This document shows, in pieces, positions 34,114 through 45,406 of a stretch of 64,000 nt of DNA. Made by a program: the position numbers and the translations under genes. Below the pieces are notes generated by a model. That model saw nothing but the letters and a program-made list of their open reading frames with translations, was not told the DNA's origin and did not search any database. Within the stretch, counting starts at the first letter, position 1. Each line of letters begins with the position of its first letter. Origin of the DNA: Beta vulgaris subsp. vulgaris (lineage: Eukaryota > Streptophyta > Magnoliopsida > Caryophyllales > Amaranthaceae); NCBI RefSeq assembly GCF_026745355.1, contig NC_079209.1, positions 21,794,266 through 21,858,265 on the forward strand, in the 5' to 3' direction.

Positions 34114-36621
34114 TGTAATCCCCCACATTTTTAAAGGATTTTCATAAATATATTAAAGTATTTATGTAATTATATTTAAATCCAAATGAGTTTGGAAAAT
34201 GATTTGACTTTTAAAAAGGGTTGACTATTTTAAAAGTCAACTAAAAATATTTTTATGACTAATAAAATTGAAAATGTTTTAATTAAGCATGTCTTAATAA
34301 AAGCTTTAAGCATTAAAAATATTTATTTAAAAAGAAGTTTAATGGAATCGAAACTCCTAAAAGGATAAAAAGGAAAAAGTCCTATTGATGATTAAAGTCC
34401 TAAGTTGATCATCTTTTTAGTCATCAAATAATTTTAAATCTTATCTCTTTTCCTAATCTAATCTTATCTCTTTTCCTAAACCAAAAGGATTAGTCTTTTT
34501 GTAAATATCCTAAAACCCAATTATTTTATCCAACCCAATTATTTTACTTCAAATCACGTCCTTCATACTTTTCTCCTCACTCGACATTTTCTCTCTCCTC
34601 CTTCTTTGTGCGTGAGTTCATCTTTTCTCTCAAAAATTGTTTCTTCTTCGCTAAGTAACGTTTCTTGTTGAACAAGAAACGTCACAAATATTTTCTTGAA
34701 GCCAAACTCTTGCTGCCGCCATCCTTGCTGCTGCCTTCAGTCCGGCGCTGCTTCCTCCTCCATTTTGGTTGTTTTTCTTTACTTCTCCTTTAAGATTCCA
34801 TTAAAGTCTAATTTTTATTGTTATTTTATTATATTACATGATTATGATTTGAGTTATTATTTATTATGAAGAAATTAGTTTCGGTCCTCATATGTATAAA
34901 AGAAAAAATTTCAGATTTATTATTTTTAGTTTTAATCATGAAAGATATGGTTTTTAGGGTTTTAAATCACTAGAAACGTATATTTAGAAGTATGAATATG
35001 AATTTTGATTGGAATACGATTTTTATATGCATTTAAAATATTTTCAGAAGTGTTAGAAAATTTTATAAATGCTGGAAAGTCATAAAGTTAGTATTTTAAG
35101 GTTTTTAATGATTTTTAATCACTTGAATAGTTGTACTATACTAGGGATTAAAAATAACGAGAGTTAAATTATAAAAACGATTTTTAAAGACGTTTAAAAG
35201 GTTTGGGACGTTTTAAAGTTGCTGTATTTTTTTTAGTTCAAGTATTTACTTGATTATTTTATTGTTTAGGCGGAGAATTTATAGTAGGGGACTTTTAGAA
35301 CATAAAAGTGGCCTACCGTTGCGTTTATACGAGGTACGTACATAGTCTACGTGCTATATGGTTTAGAAACATGCCTTAGGGATGTTTTTATTTATTAGTA
35401 TCATGTATAGGACCTTGTTGTTCATGTATATGATTTACTATAATTGCTTTATATGTTACTTGCATGTGTGCTACATGTAAACTAAGAATATGTATAAGTA
35501 AGATTGTTTGTATGGAAGTTTGATGCAAGCAGATAAGTTTAGTTTTGGTATTAATTCGTGAGTGAATTAATGTAAGTAAGTTGGAATCATGTGTTACATA
35601 GATTCTTTGAGATTATTTATTTATCTTATAAGAACCGTGGATCTTATTTGGTAATTATGAGTTATACCTAATAAAGGTACAGTTTACTGTTGGCTAGGTT
35701 CAACAGGCAAGTTAGAAAGAATAAAAGAAGTTAAAGAGTCTTGAATGATAAGTTGTGAACTTGTTAATTCTAAGATAAAAAGGAGTTTTGTGATTTATGT
35801 GATTATTAGTTATATATGTTGTGTGCTTGGTTGGTGTCAACACAAGTATAAAAAGAATGCAACGTAAAGTGAAACGAGATAGGTTATAGACTTTAGACTG
35901 GTGCACGTCTAGAGTTGGACACTAAGGGTTGGGATACATAGTCCGCCGTGATATGTATTTTCCTAGGATTGGATTGATCACCTTTCCTTTTTAGCTCAAA
36001 GGTTCCTCGATATCGCAGGTCAATTGGAATATGTGGTAGCTCCCATATCTCCTACTTCAGTATAGACAACTCGTCCCATAACTATTCCATTTAAAAGAAG
36101 AAATAAAAGTTTAGAGTCTAGTTCAGTAAGAGTCATCTGCAGTTTGTTATATGCTTATTATTGTTTATGTTGTAGTATCATGTTTAGGATTAGTTATGCC
36201 TGATATGTAGTACTCAACTTTGCTAATTACGTGCTTGTCTGTGTTTGTGATCATGGCTTTGCCTATTGATCCTGTGGTGATCCTTCGGGGAGCAGAGTCA
36301 AGAAAGCATTGACATTACAGGTTCGAAGATGCATACCATTGGGGAATCTGGAATGGAGAGGCTTTTGTGACATTAGTATTATTTAAGTTGTTTTTGTAGG
36401 AACATCTTATTTAAGTTTGAGTTTATTTAGTTGGTGTGTTTAGTTTGACATTGTCATTTGGTTTCATTAGTTTAATAAAGTTGATTTTATTTAGTAATTG
36501 TTTTCCGCTGCAAAATTCTGAGTAAGCCGAAACGTTTTCACACGGGCGATAATGCCTGGGTAATTCTCTAGATTTGTTATAAAAGTATTTTCTAGAAAGA
36601 GAGAATTATCGGGGTGTTACA
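34114..36621 (+). repeat. Solo LTR (Tekay-like chromovirus) inside the hAT element
   Basis: 2508 bp from TGTAATCCCCCACATTTTTA to ...CGGGGTGTTACA, flanked by GATCT at 34109-34113 and 36622-36626. The TGTAA...TTACA ends with C-rich and G-rich runs are usual for chromovirus LTRs in plants. The internal region has been lost by LTR-LTR recombination. Confidence 0.9.
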
Positions 36622-36716
36622 GATCTTGTCATGAGAATTTATTATACGATCAATATTTTATCTAGTATTGTGACTCAAATTTTCATTGAAACAAACAATA
36701 AGTTTATGGCCTGTTT

Positions 36717-37136
36717 GGATTCTGGAATTTCATTTGAAATTCTGGAATTGGGCCAAATCACTTGTTTGGATCATCTAAGAATTTGGAATTGTATTTGGCC
36801 CAAATCCGAGACTCATGAGAAGTAAGGCATAATTGGAGAATTTGAAATCCAACCAAAACATATGTCATTTCAAATCCAAAATAAGTGTCAGTTTATTTCT
36901 ATCTCCTCTCTCATCACTCTCCCCCTTCTTCTCTCTCCCACCATTAACAATACCATTACAAACATCTCTCATCACTCTCCCTCTTCTTCTCTCTCCCACC
37001 ATTAACAATACCATTACAAACATGTTCAAATTATGCATTTGAAATTCCTAATTTTTCCCAAACAAATCATTTGGAGTTGAATGTGGGGATTTACAATTCG
37101 AGAATTGAAATGAAATCCATGTTCCCAAACACAACC
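36717..37136 (+). mobile_element. Tourist-like MITE, second copy, with 58-bp tandem duplication
   Basis: Same family as 30259-30630 in the opposite orientation, flanked by TTA (36714-36716, 37137-37139). A 58-bp segment of CT-rich sequence is duplicated head to tail at about 36907-37022, which accounts for its greater length (420 against 372 bp). Confidence 0.9.
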
Positions 37137-37329
37137 TTAATGGATTTGAAAATATCATTTTATCACGAAATATAGCAATAATGTCATAACTTTATATTAA
37201 TAATATAATATCATCATAAATTTATATGTGAGAGTATTAATACTATCACCAAAAAATCCGTGAATTGGAATACTATTATGAATTTAGGTAATACGTAAAT
37301 TCGGTTCGGTAGGTTAAAAATTAGTTTAT

Positions 37330-37620
37330 AGCAATTTCAATTTAAATCAGTTTCAATTCAGTTTCCGTTCAGTTTCAATTTCAGTTTGAAGCAGTTCAAT
37401 TGATTCAGTTAAATATTCAATTCAGTTGATCGATAAACTTTTCAATTTTTTACAGTTATCTTCAGTTACAATTTGTTTTAGTTCAGTTGCAGTTCAGTTT
37501 TGGTTTTTCATTTATAGTTAATTTCAGTTTCAGTTCAGCATTTTTCACTTTATTTCAGTTACAATTACTCTTAATTTTAATCCAGTTCAAATTTCGGTTA
37601 TTTCAATTCAACGAGTAGTT
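37330..37620 (+). repeat. CAGTT pentamer array, right subterminal region of the hAT element
   Basis: About twenty-five CAGTT/CAATT pentamers in the last 300 bp before the right terminus. The direction is the same as in the left array, so the two are direct and not inverted. Confidence 0.65.
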
Positions 37621-37643
37621 CATTAACCAAACTGACAACTCTA

Positions 37644-37777
37644 ACCACGAGCATATTGACGTGTGTAGCATCTACTCATGGCACAACCGCACAAGTGCAC
37701 AACCACTATATGAACTAATGAAGTAAAATAGAAACGTGGCTTTCTTCTACAACGTCGATCTCAATACTTTACCTTCA
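37644..37777 (+). promoter_or_regulatory. Leader region of the dehydratase gene next to the hAT end
   Basis: Only 134 bp separate the hAT terminus from the start codon, and no convincing TATA box lies in them. An upstream ATG at 37678 opens an 11-codon reading frame ending TGA at 37711-37713, out of the main frame. If transcription begins upstream of it, this short frame could lower translation. Confidence 0.4.
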
Positions 37778-40700
37778 ATGTTTCGCATGCAGATGCTTCC
37801 CCTTCGACTTCTCTCTCTCTCCAAATTTCAGGTATTCATTTCTCTCTCTACATTAATCTAAAATCATGGCCTAAAGACTAAAACGTATATCATCTGATTA
37901 TTTATCTTGAGTTTTGCAGGCTCAATCTGCGCCTCTGCTGCGATTTCTTTCTATATCTCATGGATGGTATTTCTCTTCCTTCTCCTATTCCAGTTTCTTG
38001 CACTAATTGTTATCTTCATTTTAATTGAAATTGTATCAACATTTTCGAATTCGGACTGCTTTATTTGTTTCTCTATCAATTTTTTCATTAAACAGAAATT
38101 GAATGATTTTCTGGGTTATACTTACAAATTTATTCTGTTTGCACATGTTAATTTCCTATAATTATAATGTCAATATAGGGTGGGGACGAAGTTATTCCAT
38201 GAGTCTGGTGGAATTTTAATTATATGTCTTGGATATTATTTGCTTGGGATTTTTTATTTAAGAAATTTAAAGTGTTTTAATTAGTTATCTTTGTTTGTGG
38301 AATCGGGATGTTTGAAATTGATTATTTTGCATCGGCATGAGCCATGAGGCCCGATCTTCACATAATTGTAATAATACTATCGTGGTACATTGTTGTATTC
38401 AAAGAAAATTCCATGCTCTTATGATCCGGTCGCAATTAGGTTTCCAACGGCTAATTCGAGTTCTCTGAGTTAATGGTGGGCATACTTAGGCCATTAGCCT
38501 TCCCAACTCCCATATAATAAGCTTGCTTTTGCGTTTTCTGGCCAAGAATAGCATTAGGAATCTTTGTGAAAATCTTGTGACTATGACACTAAGTTTTGTG
38601 CAAATACATCTCTTTCCGTTAGTTAAGAGTTGGTGATTGAGTTCATGTAGATGATAGAATATTAGAGGATATCAAAAGGCACATAAAGTTTCCCCCACAA
38701 GCATGTTTGATTGTGGATACTTTCTGTGGTGGCTTTCAGTATTTCAGAAATGATGATCCCAATATGCTGAAGTTGTTTTTGTAGAGGATTCTTGTATATT
38801 ACTTTGATTGTTGTCATCCGCTGCGCTTTGTGATTGACACGATGGACTAAGTTGAAAGCTTCCTTGGAGCTCTGTTAATCTGTTAGACTTGCGAACACAC
38901 TCCTCCTTTTACGAGGAGTAGGCACTTTCCCTTTTATGGGAGAAAGGGGATTTTCATAGCAAACAATTCAATCTAGTCATAAAATTCCCTGGTGGCTTTT
39001 GTTTTTGGGTCTTCATAATTCGGAGACCTCATTTATGCAAAGGTTGCAAATACTTGGTTGTAATAGTTGCTAAGCTGATGGGTTTCACTTCTTACGTGTT
39101 ATATATGTTGTGGTAAAGTAGCTTATCACAGAAATAAAAAAAAATGTTGGTGGTTATTGGGACTCCTCACGTAACCCTGTCACTCTAAAATTTGGCCAAC
39201 TAAAGTCTTTCCATGGTGTGAAGTGTTTTTTTCTATAATTGATACACATGCATACTTCTATATTGTTGCCTATGGAGACAGGGCATGAGAGGACAAATTT
39301 TTATTTAATTTCAGCTCAAGCACCATAATCAACGGAATACCACAGAATCATGTGGAACTGTCAACATCTAGAATGAGTCATCATGAAGTTAAAACCTTTT
39401 GTACTAACCCAGGTGCGTCTAGTTTTTTCTGCTTCCCCTATTTTCTAATGAGATATTTCCAGAAAATGGGTTTGGGAAATATTACTCAGAGATGAATCAC
39501 TGAAGGGGGATGTAGCAATTAAACTCTGTGATTTCTAGCAGTACTGCACTTGCTGTACCTAAAAAACTATGCAGAGTCATTGTCTTGAGTGTTAACATCT
39601 ATTGCAATCATTGGCCTAGTTCTGGGTTTCATCATTCTCTCGTGAACGTATTGCAAAGCTAGATGCTCTGTTTCAACATACTTTGCGAAGTTTTTTTTTT
39701 TATTGTAATTCCAAAAGATTCAGATGTCATATGTTGATAATGTAAAGCGTTGCAACTGAATATCCTAAGGCCCATCAACAAGCCCCATCATATTTTTCTG
39801 CTAATTTTAATAATTAATTTCGTCGATCCATCCGTACGATGCTAAACAACCATAAACTAATGCAAGCTCTTGATTTTACTAGCTTTAAAACTTGATTAGT
39901 GCCTGGTCCCGCCTTTATAACACTTTGCTGACTTGCACAGACCTGGCGGCAAAGAAATGTGTGCCTTGTAACTCAAAAGATCTACGATCTATGAATGAAG
40001 AGTTAGCAAATGAATTGATTACAAAGGTTTGTATTAAAGTTGTTATTTGGTGCTACCGTTTCTTCTGTTTGTTTCATTTAGGTGAACTGTTTTCTTTTCA
40101 TCAAAGGCTGCAATATTATCTTTGGAAGTACATGAGATGTGAATCTATATTACAGAGACAACCAAGTCAACCAGTCTGCTTACCTAGATTGTCCTTGTCA
40201 GTGACATGTTTGTAATTCCTGATTTCCTTCAGGTTCCTGATTGGAATCTGGTCAATGAAGGAGATAAACTGAAGCTAACCCGATCTTGGAAAGTGAAGAC
40301 ATTTACTAAAGGGCTGGAGTTTTTTCAGGCTATTGCTAATGTTGCTGAAGCAGAAGGTATAGCATTTTCTGTCAGTATCTTATGACCTAGAATGATCAGA
40401 TTTCCAAAAAGATTTTTTTATCACATTACATAAAATACTTTGGAGACAAAGGGATATTGGTATCATCCATGACAAGATCTTATATGGTTGGAGATTATGC
40501 AGCTCTTCTTGTTTTAAATTTTCTCCTCTGATATACAACAGGTCACCATCCAGATTTGCATCTTGTGGGCTGGAACAATGTGACAGTTGAAATATGGACG
40601 CATTCTGCTGGTAAGTGCAGGAAATTGCTTGCATTCAACTATATGTTATATATGCTAAACCCTTCCTTCCCTGCTGTTAGCACAAATATGGTATTTGCGC

Positions 40701-42153
40701 TGGGCCTAATTTCTGAAGTGCTTAAATGCGCAAGTTGTTGCTCTGTTACTGTCAAGAAATTGACTCTTTTTTTGCAAGAAGAAAAATCTGTCAACTTAGA
40801 ACCATTTGCCATTTTCTGAAACACAATTAAATTCTGATACAAATATAAGCTAACATTCAGAAATAAACGGGACTTGAGAACTTACTGAATTCATTTTCCA
40901 ATGGCTAGTTGGCTATCCCATCAATAATGCCAATTTACACTTGAAAGTGCATCCTTGCTTGGTTGCTGATCCACCCTCATTCTGCAGCTCTTTAAGCCAC
41001 TGTGTTTTATATCATTGTTTACTTGAAATTCGAGATCATTATCCTGGGGATTGATCGTTCTAATGACTAGGCACTAACACAATGGTAGTTGTGTGTGTGA
41101 ATGACTTAGCATATGGGAGAATGAAAAAGCTTGCTTGGTGCTGTCTGTACTTAAATTTTCTGGGTCTGCATAGTGTGCGCTCATCTGGCCTTGTATATGT
41201 GGTTGTTGAGAGGAAAGACTTTTAAGATTATGGTCTGAGAAGTAATGAAGTACATTTAACTCTGTTAGAAATCAAGAGAAGAATTTTAGCACATTAACAT
41301 TGAATATGAGACTATTTTTGTGAATTATAATGGGAAGGTACTATTGAATACTAATTTCGATCTTCTGTGTATTTTGTCTTCAAGTTTCTTTGCCTTTATT
41401 CTGTGTCGGGCTCATTTGTCAATGTATGAGAACAAAGTTGAATGTATGTTGTGGGGTCACGAACATAAGAATGATTGTGTAATCTAGCCTTAGAGGCAAA
41501 GATGCTAGAAGCTATTTCCTAAATTAAGTTTGTATTTTACTCATATTTGGGTGATGTAATTGGCGTTTATTAGAAGTGAAACGTGTTCCTCAAGTACAAA
41601 AATTTGGATGGGAAGATTTTACTACAGTCATGCTTGTATAGCAATTGCATGAGATATTTTCTTTAGTGGAGAAATATATGTACTCGAACCTGGTACCAGT
41701 AAAGGACCTTAGTTGGTTTCTGTTTTGGTGTCGAAACTATCTTTGGCTGCTTTTATGCTGCTTTGTTTTATCGCATAGACGTTGGTTTGTAAGGCATTTT
41801 GGACCTTCTGTTGTCATTGATAATCTATTTGTGTCTTCTTCTTTCATTTTATATAAATTTGTCAACTTGTAAACGAGACTTTAAACTTAAGGTACAGCTC
41901 TGAAGTACTTCTAGTCTTCCCCATTTTCTCAATGAGTACCTTCCTTTAGATGAAACATTGAAGCCTGCTCTCCTTGACTGAACGCTTTTATCTATGGCTT
42001 AGACTCTGTAGTATGCATGTTCAGCTTCAGTAATTGAATTTAACTTCAAATTTGTCTAAATGTGCAGGAGGGCTTACAGAAAATGACTTCATACTTGCAG
42101 CGAAGATCGACACTCTTGACCTTGCCCACCTTCTAAGGATTAAGCCTAAGTGA
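37778..42153 (+). CDS. Pterin-4a-carbinolamine dehydratase, probably mitochondrial, seven exons
   Basis: Dehydrates 4a-hydroxytetrahydropterin (COG2154/DCoH family); plant members have been linked to molybdopterin-cofactor metabolism. Exons: 37778-37831, 37920-37966, 39315-39412, 39941-40026, 40233-40356, 40542-40610, 42068-42153. All borders are GT..AG and the frame is open for 187 residues. Residues 1-47 are rich in Leu, Ser and Arg with no acidic residue, like a mitochondrial presequence. Residues 96-187 form the domain; the signature is E134..H138-H139-P140, W147, H157, D166. Every key residue is present. ATG 37778 is the first in frame after a stop at 37744; ATGs at 37787 and 37793 are alternatives. 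Introns 2 and 6 are over 1.3 kb. No neighbour shares its pathway. Expression may be altered by the transposon upstream. Confidence 0.93.
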
Positions 42154-43422
42154 ATGCTATCGAAACGCCTTTCCAAAAATTATTTTGAGTTGGCCCGTAA
42201 CATGGGCAATTGCGTAGCTAAAAGATGTCTGTCAATGTTAAATGTAGTCGGCCCTTGCCCCTTAGGCACTGACTTACGTTTTCTCACTATACAAGAAGTC
42301 ACGGACTACACTTTACTTACTAATAATTACTGCCTTTAATAAAAAAATTAATTAATTAATATAATTATTATAAAAAATTAAATAATAATAATAATAATAA
42401 ATTAATTTATCTGGTTTTTCGGTTAACCGTTTTATAAAAAATCATAATCGTAACTGTACCATTTAACCGTTATTTTTACTAGTTCGGTTTTTTTGTGAAC
42501 ACTCCTATGTAGTCCTACACATTTTTATTTTTACATAATTTCAATTTAGTACATATATGCCATTAACTAGGAAATGACAAGACAGTTTCAATTATGGGCT
42601 GCCGTACTTAGCTCCGACTTCTAATTATTTCTCAGGATTCCAACTTTGGAGTATATTATATAAAATTGGTCTATAGCATGTAAAAATCCACAACCACTGC
42701 ATCTGCCGCCCCTCCCCCACTCTTGAAATTCCCTTCCCTGCCACCCCTCCCCCTCAATTGTCTACATCCAACACACACTAGCAACCGGCAAAAGCTAGAA
42801 GGATTTTGACATGAGTGTCGCTTTGGAAATTTTAGGGAAATGGAAGCCGACAATCTTGCCAAATTTTTTTGTGTCACTTAGAAATCTAGTAGGCAACAAG
42901 AGCTTGGTAATTATGGTCCACGAAACCCGGGCACAATACCGTCCAAAACATACAAAACACAATCTCGCCGAAAATTCCAAAGTCACCTAGAAATCCAACC
43001 ACAATACCTTCAAACACATAGAAAAGCCAACCATGTAAGATTAGTAGGTGTCGGGATATCTAGATCATCTAGTATCCCCCACGAAACTCGCCAAAATGTT
43101 CAGGACACTAGGTGCCAAGAGCCCAATAATTATGGTCCAGGGATCCCGCCAAAAATTCTAGATATAAATTTCGAAAGTTTGTAAAGTAAAATTCTAAAAA
43201 TTCAAAATAGAAATTTCGAAGTTTGGGAAGAGATGAAGTCATTTCTAGAGAAAGACACAAAAGGAGATGATTGTGTTGAAGGAAAAGTGTAGCATTACTA
43301 AAAAAAAAAATAAGGGAAGTGCGTGCGGGTTTCGAGGGTGGCATGCGTGGGAAAAGGAGGGGGTCTCAAAGATGGCAGGGGAGGGGAGGGGGTTTTAGGG
43401 GTGGGAGGAGAGGAGGAGACCG
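42154..43422. other. Gene-free stretch with a hAT-like MITE end and a G-rich tract
   Basis: Low-complexity AAT/ATA runs lie at 42340-42410. At 42411-42510 the sequence read backwards begins GGAGTGTTCACAAAAAAACC and continues with GGTTAACCG-like motifs, as in short hAT-type MITEs; the other end is not clear. At 43378-43405 there is a G-run motif (see findings). I see no gene. Confidence 0.45.
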
Positions 43423-45406
43423 TGTAATACTCTGTATTTTCAGTAAGTTATTAATTATAATTTTTAAAAAGGTTTTACTTTTTAAATAGGTTTATTATTA
43501 ATTATAAAAGTTTTAAATAGGCTTTGGTTTTTAAATAAATTCTAGCCCAAATGATATATTGGGTTTAAGTTTACAAATTATAATCCAAGTAGTTAGTTTA
43601 GTAGTTGAAGATATTTCTTAAAAGAAAAATCAAAAAAGATTTTTTTTAAAAAAGGAAAAAGATTTAAAGAAATTTCAAAAAAAAAAAAAAAAACAATGGC
43701 TGGCGCATGGCTCACGGCCTTTGAGTCCAAGATTTTACTTATAAGGTTACTTTTAGTTATTTTTCTTATCTTTTAGTTATTTTACTTTATATAATTATGT
43801 ATTATGAGATAATTTATATCTTTTCCTAATCTTAGTTGTATAATCGTAAATATTAGTTAAATCTTAACTATATTAGTTTATCCTTTTCCCTCATCTTTTA
43901 GTTTCCTAGTCCTATTTCGATTCTACCTTTCCAACTAGTATAAATAGGGGTCTGTACCCATCCTATTTTTCACACTAAATTTGAGAAATAAATCTCTATT
44001 CTCAAGTTTAAACTCTCTCTCCCTCTTAGCCTACCTTTCTCTTCTTCATAATAGTTATTAACTTTCAAGGTACGTGTATTTGTAGATCTTTAATAATTGT
44101 TTTGCAAGTGTAGTATCATGTTTTAGGAAAATATTTTTGATTAAAATCTATGTTTTTATGAGTTTTATTATGAACTGCATCTGTTTATATGAACATGTTT
44201 AAATGTTTACAAATTTTATTTATGAACTTTGAATTATGTCTTTCATTTAATATATATTTATAAAGTTTGATCTTTGAATTTGTATTCAAATATTTTAGAA
44301 GGAGTTTGATCTTTTAATTCATGTTTAAATATTTAAAAACGAGTGTTTTTGAATTATTATTATTTTTCAAAGGTTAACCCTTGACCAAGTTATTTTATTT
44401 ATGCTTTTATATGACTAAGTTTTAAGAATTATTATTCTTTTTAAAGGAGGATTATTTTAGAAGGATTTTTATTAGTTATATGATCTTTTATGATCACAAT
44501 TATAAAGAGGCAACGACTTGTTATTTATTAGCAAGAACGATAGCCATTAGATTATTTATCCATGTACTTTTTGTATAAGTCATGTGGACAAGGTAGCAAC
44601 CCCTCGTAATTGACTCAGTATCAATACTAAACTTGGGGGGTGTGCACACTTTAGGCAAGGTACCTAGGTAAGGAAAAAAGATTTTTATTAAAGTTATATA
44701 CTTTATGTTATACAAGTATTATCAAATATCCAGAAAGGTTTTTCGAAATTAAATATTTCCTCCGTTTTTTTTAGATGTTACACTTTTTATTTTAGGAAGC
44801 TTTAAATTAGATGTTACACTTTTATTTTGGGTAATAACTTCTCTCTATCTCTCTCCTATCACATGTTCACATGGGACCCTTTTGTTTTTCATTCTCTCTA
44901 TCTCTCTCCTCTCCAAAAATTACCTAGGAGTCCGTGATTTGAAAAGTGTAACATCTAATAAAAAACGGAGGAAATATTTAAAATGTTAAGTTAAATAAAG
45001 TGTTTCATATTCCGAATATACATGTACTCTGTATTTTTACTGGCACGCTTTTGTTTTGTTTTGTTTTGTTTTACGGCTTTGTCCCTGTGATGACCCTATT
45101 TTGACGAGCAGAATTTACAGGTTGATATGATGCATACTTCATATTGGGGAGCTAGTGAGGAATCATAATTAGTTAATGAGTTGTTATTTTATCTTCTTTA
45201 TTTCCATTATTGTTATAGTTGTACAATAAAGTTTATATTAATAAAGAGAAGTTATTTAAGTTATATCCGCTGCATTAGTTAAAGTTCAGTTAGTAGTTAG
45301 TATTAAAGCCTTTAAAGTTATTACGTAGCGGTAATACTCTCAAGTTTCTAAAGGAGTTTTATATTAAAATATCTTTTCCAAAAGAGAGAAATTTGAGGGT
45401 GTTACA
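43423..45406 (+). repeat. 5' LTR of a Tekay-like chromovirus, followed by PBS
   Basis: 1984 bp from TGTAATACTCTGTATTTTCA to ...TTGAGGGTGTTACA. A TATA box (TATAAATAGGGG, 43939) lies inside. Immediately after the LTR is AAG then TGGTATCA (45410-45417), a Met-tRNA primer site, so this is a 5' LTR and not a solo LTR. It shares the rare string GGGGTGTGCACACT with the solo LTR at 58325-60061. Flanks show no target duplication. Confidence 0.8.
44756..44974. mobile_element. Stowaway-like MITE inside the Tekay-like LTR
   Basis: Inverted termini TTTCCTCCGTTTTTT and AAAAAACGGAGGAAA extend inward through AGATGTTACACTTTT and its complement. TA flanks both ends (44754-44755, 44975-44976). It is 219 bp. 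Confidence 0.88.

Larger units (their letters stand above)
26273..37643 (+). mobile_element. Large hAT-superfamily transposon with nested insertions
   Basis: The left end TAGAGGTGCCAATTCAGTT and the inverted right end TAGAGTTGTCAGTTTGGTT agree at 14 of 20 positions. The 8-bp flanks ACGACGAG (26265-26272) and ACCACGAG (37644-37651) differ at one base; 8 bp is the hAT duplication length. Both ends carry dense CAGTT pentamers. The interior holds a hAT transposase relic (about 30020-32510). Nested inside are MITEs at 30259-30630 and 36717-37136 and a solo LTR at 34114-36621. Without them it is about 8 kb, long for hAT. The two ends could instead belong to two separate short elements. Confidence 0.6.

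Noticed and set aside
30256..37042. Two reading frames with an identical 44-residue start (minus strand 30256-30504 and plus strand 36833-37042).
   Set aside because: Both lie wholly inside the two copies of a Tourist-like MITE and reflect repeat identity, not a protein family.
37907..38161. Plus-strand 84-codon frame with hydrophobic segments.
   Set aside because: Reads through exon 2 of the dehydratase in another frame into intron 2; the spliced frame explains the exon.
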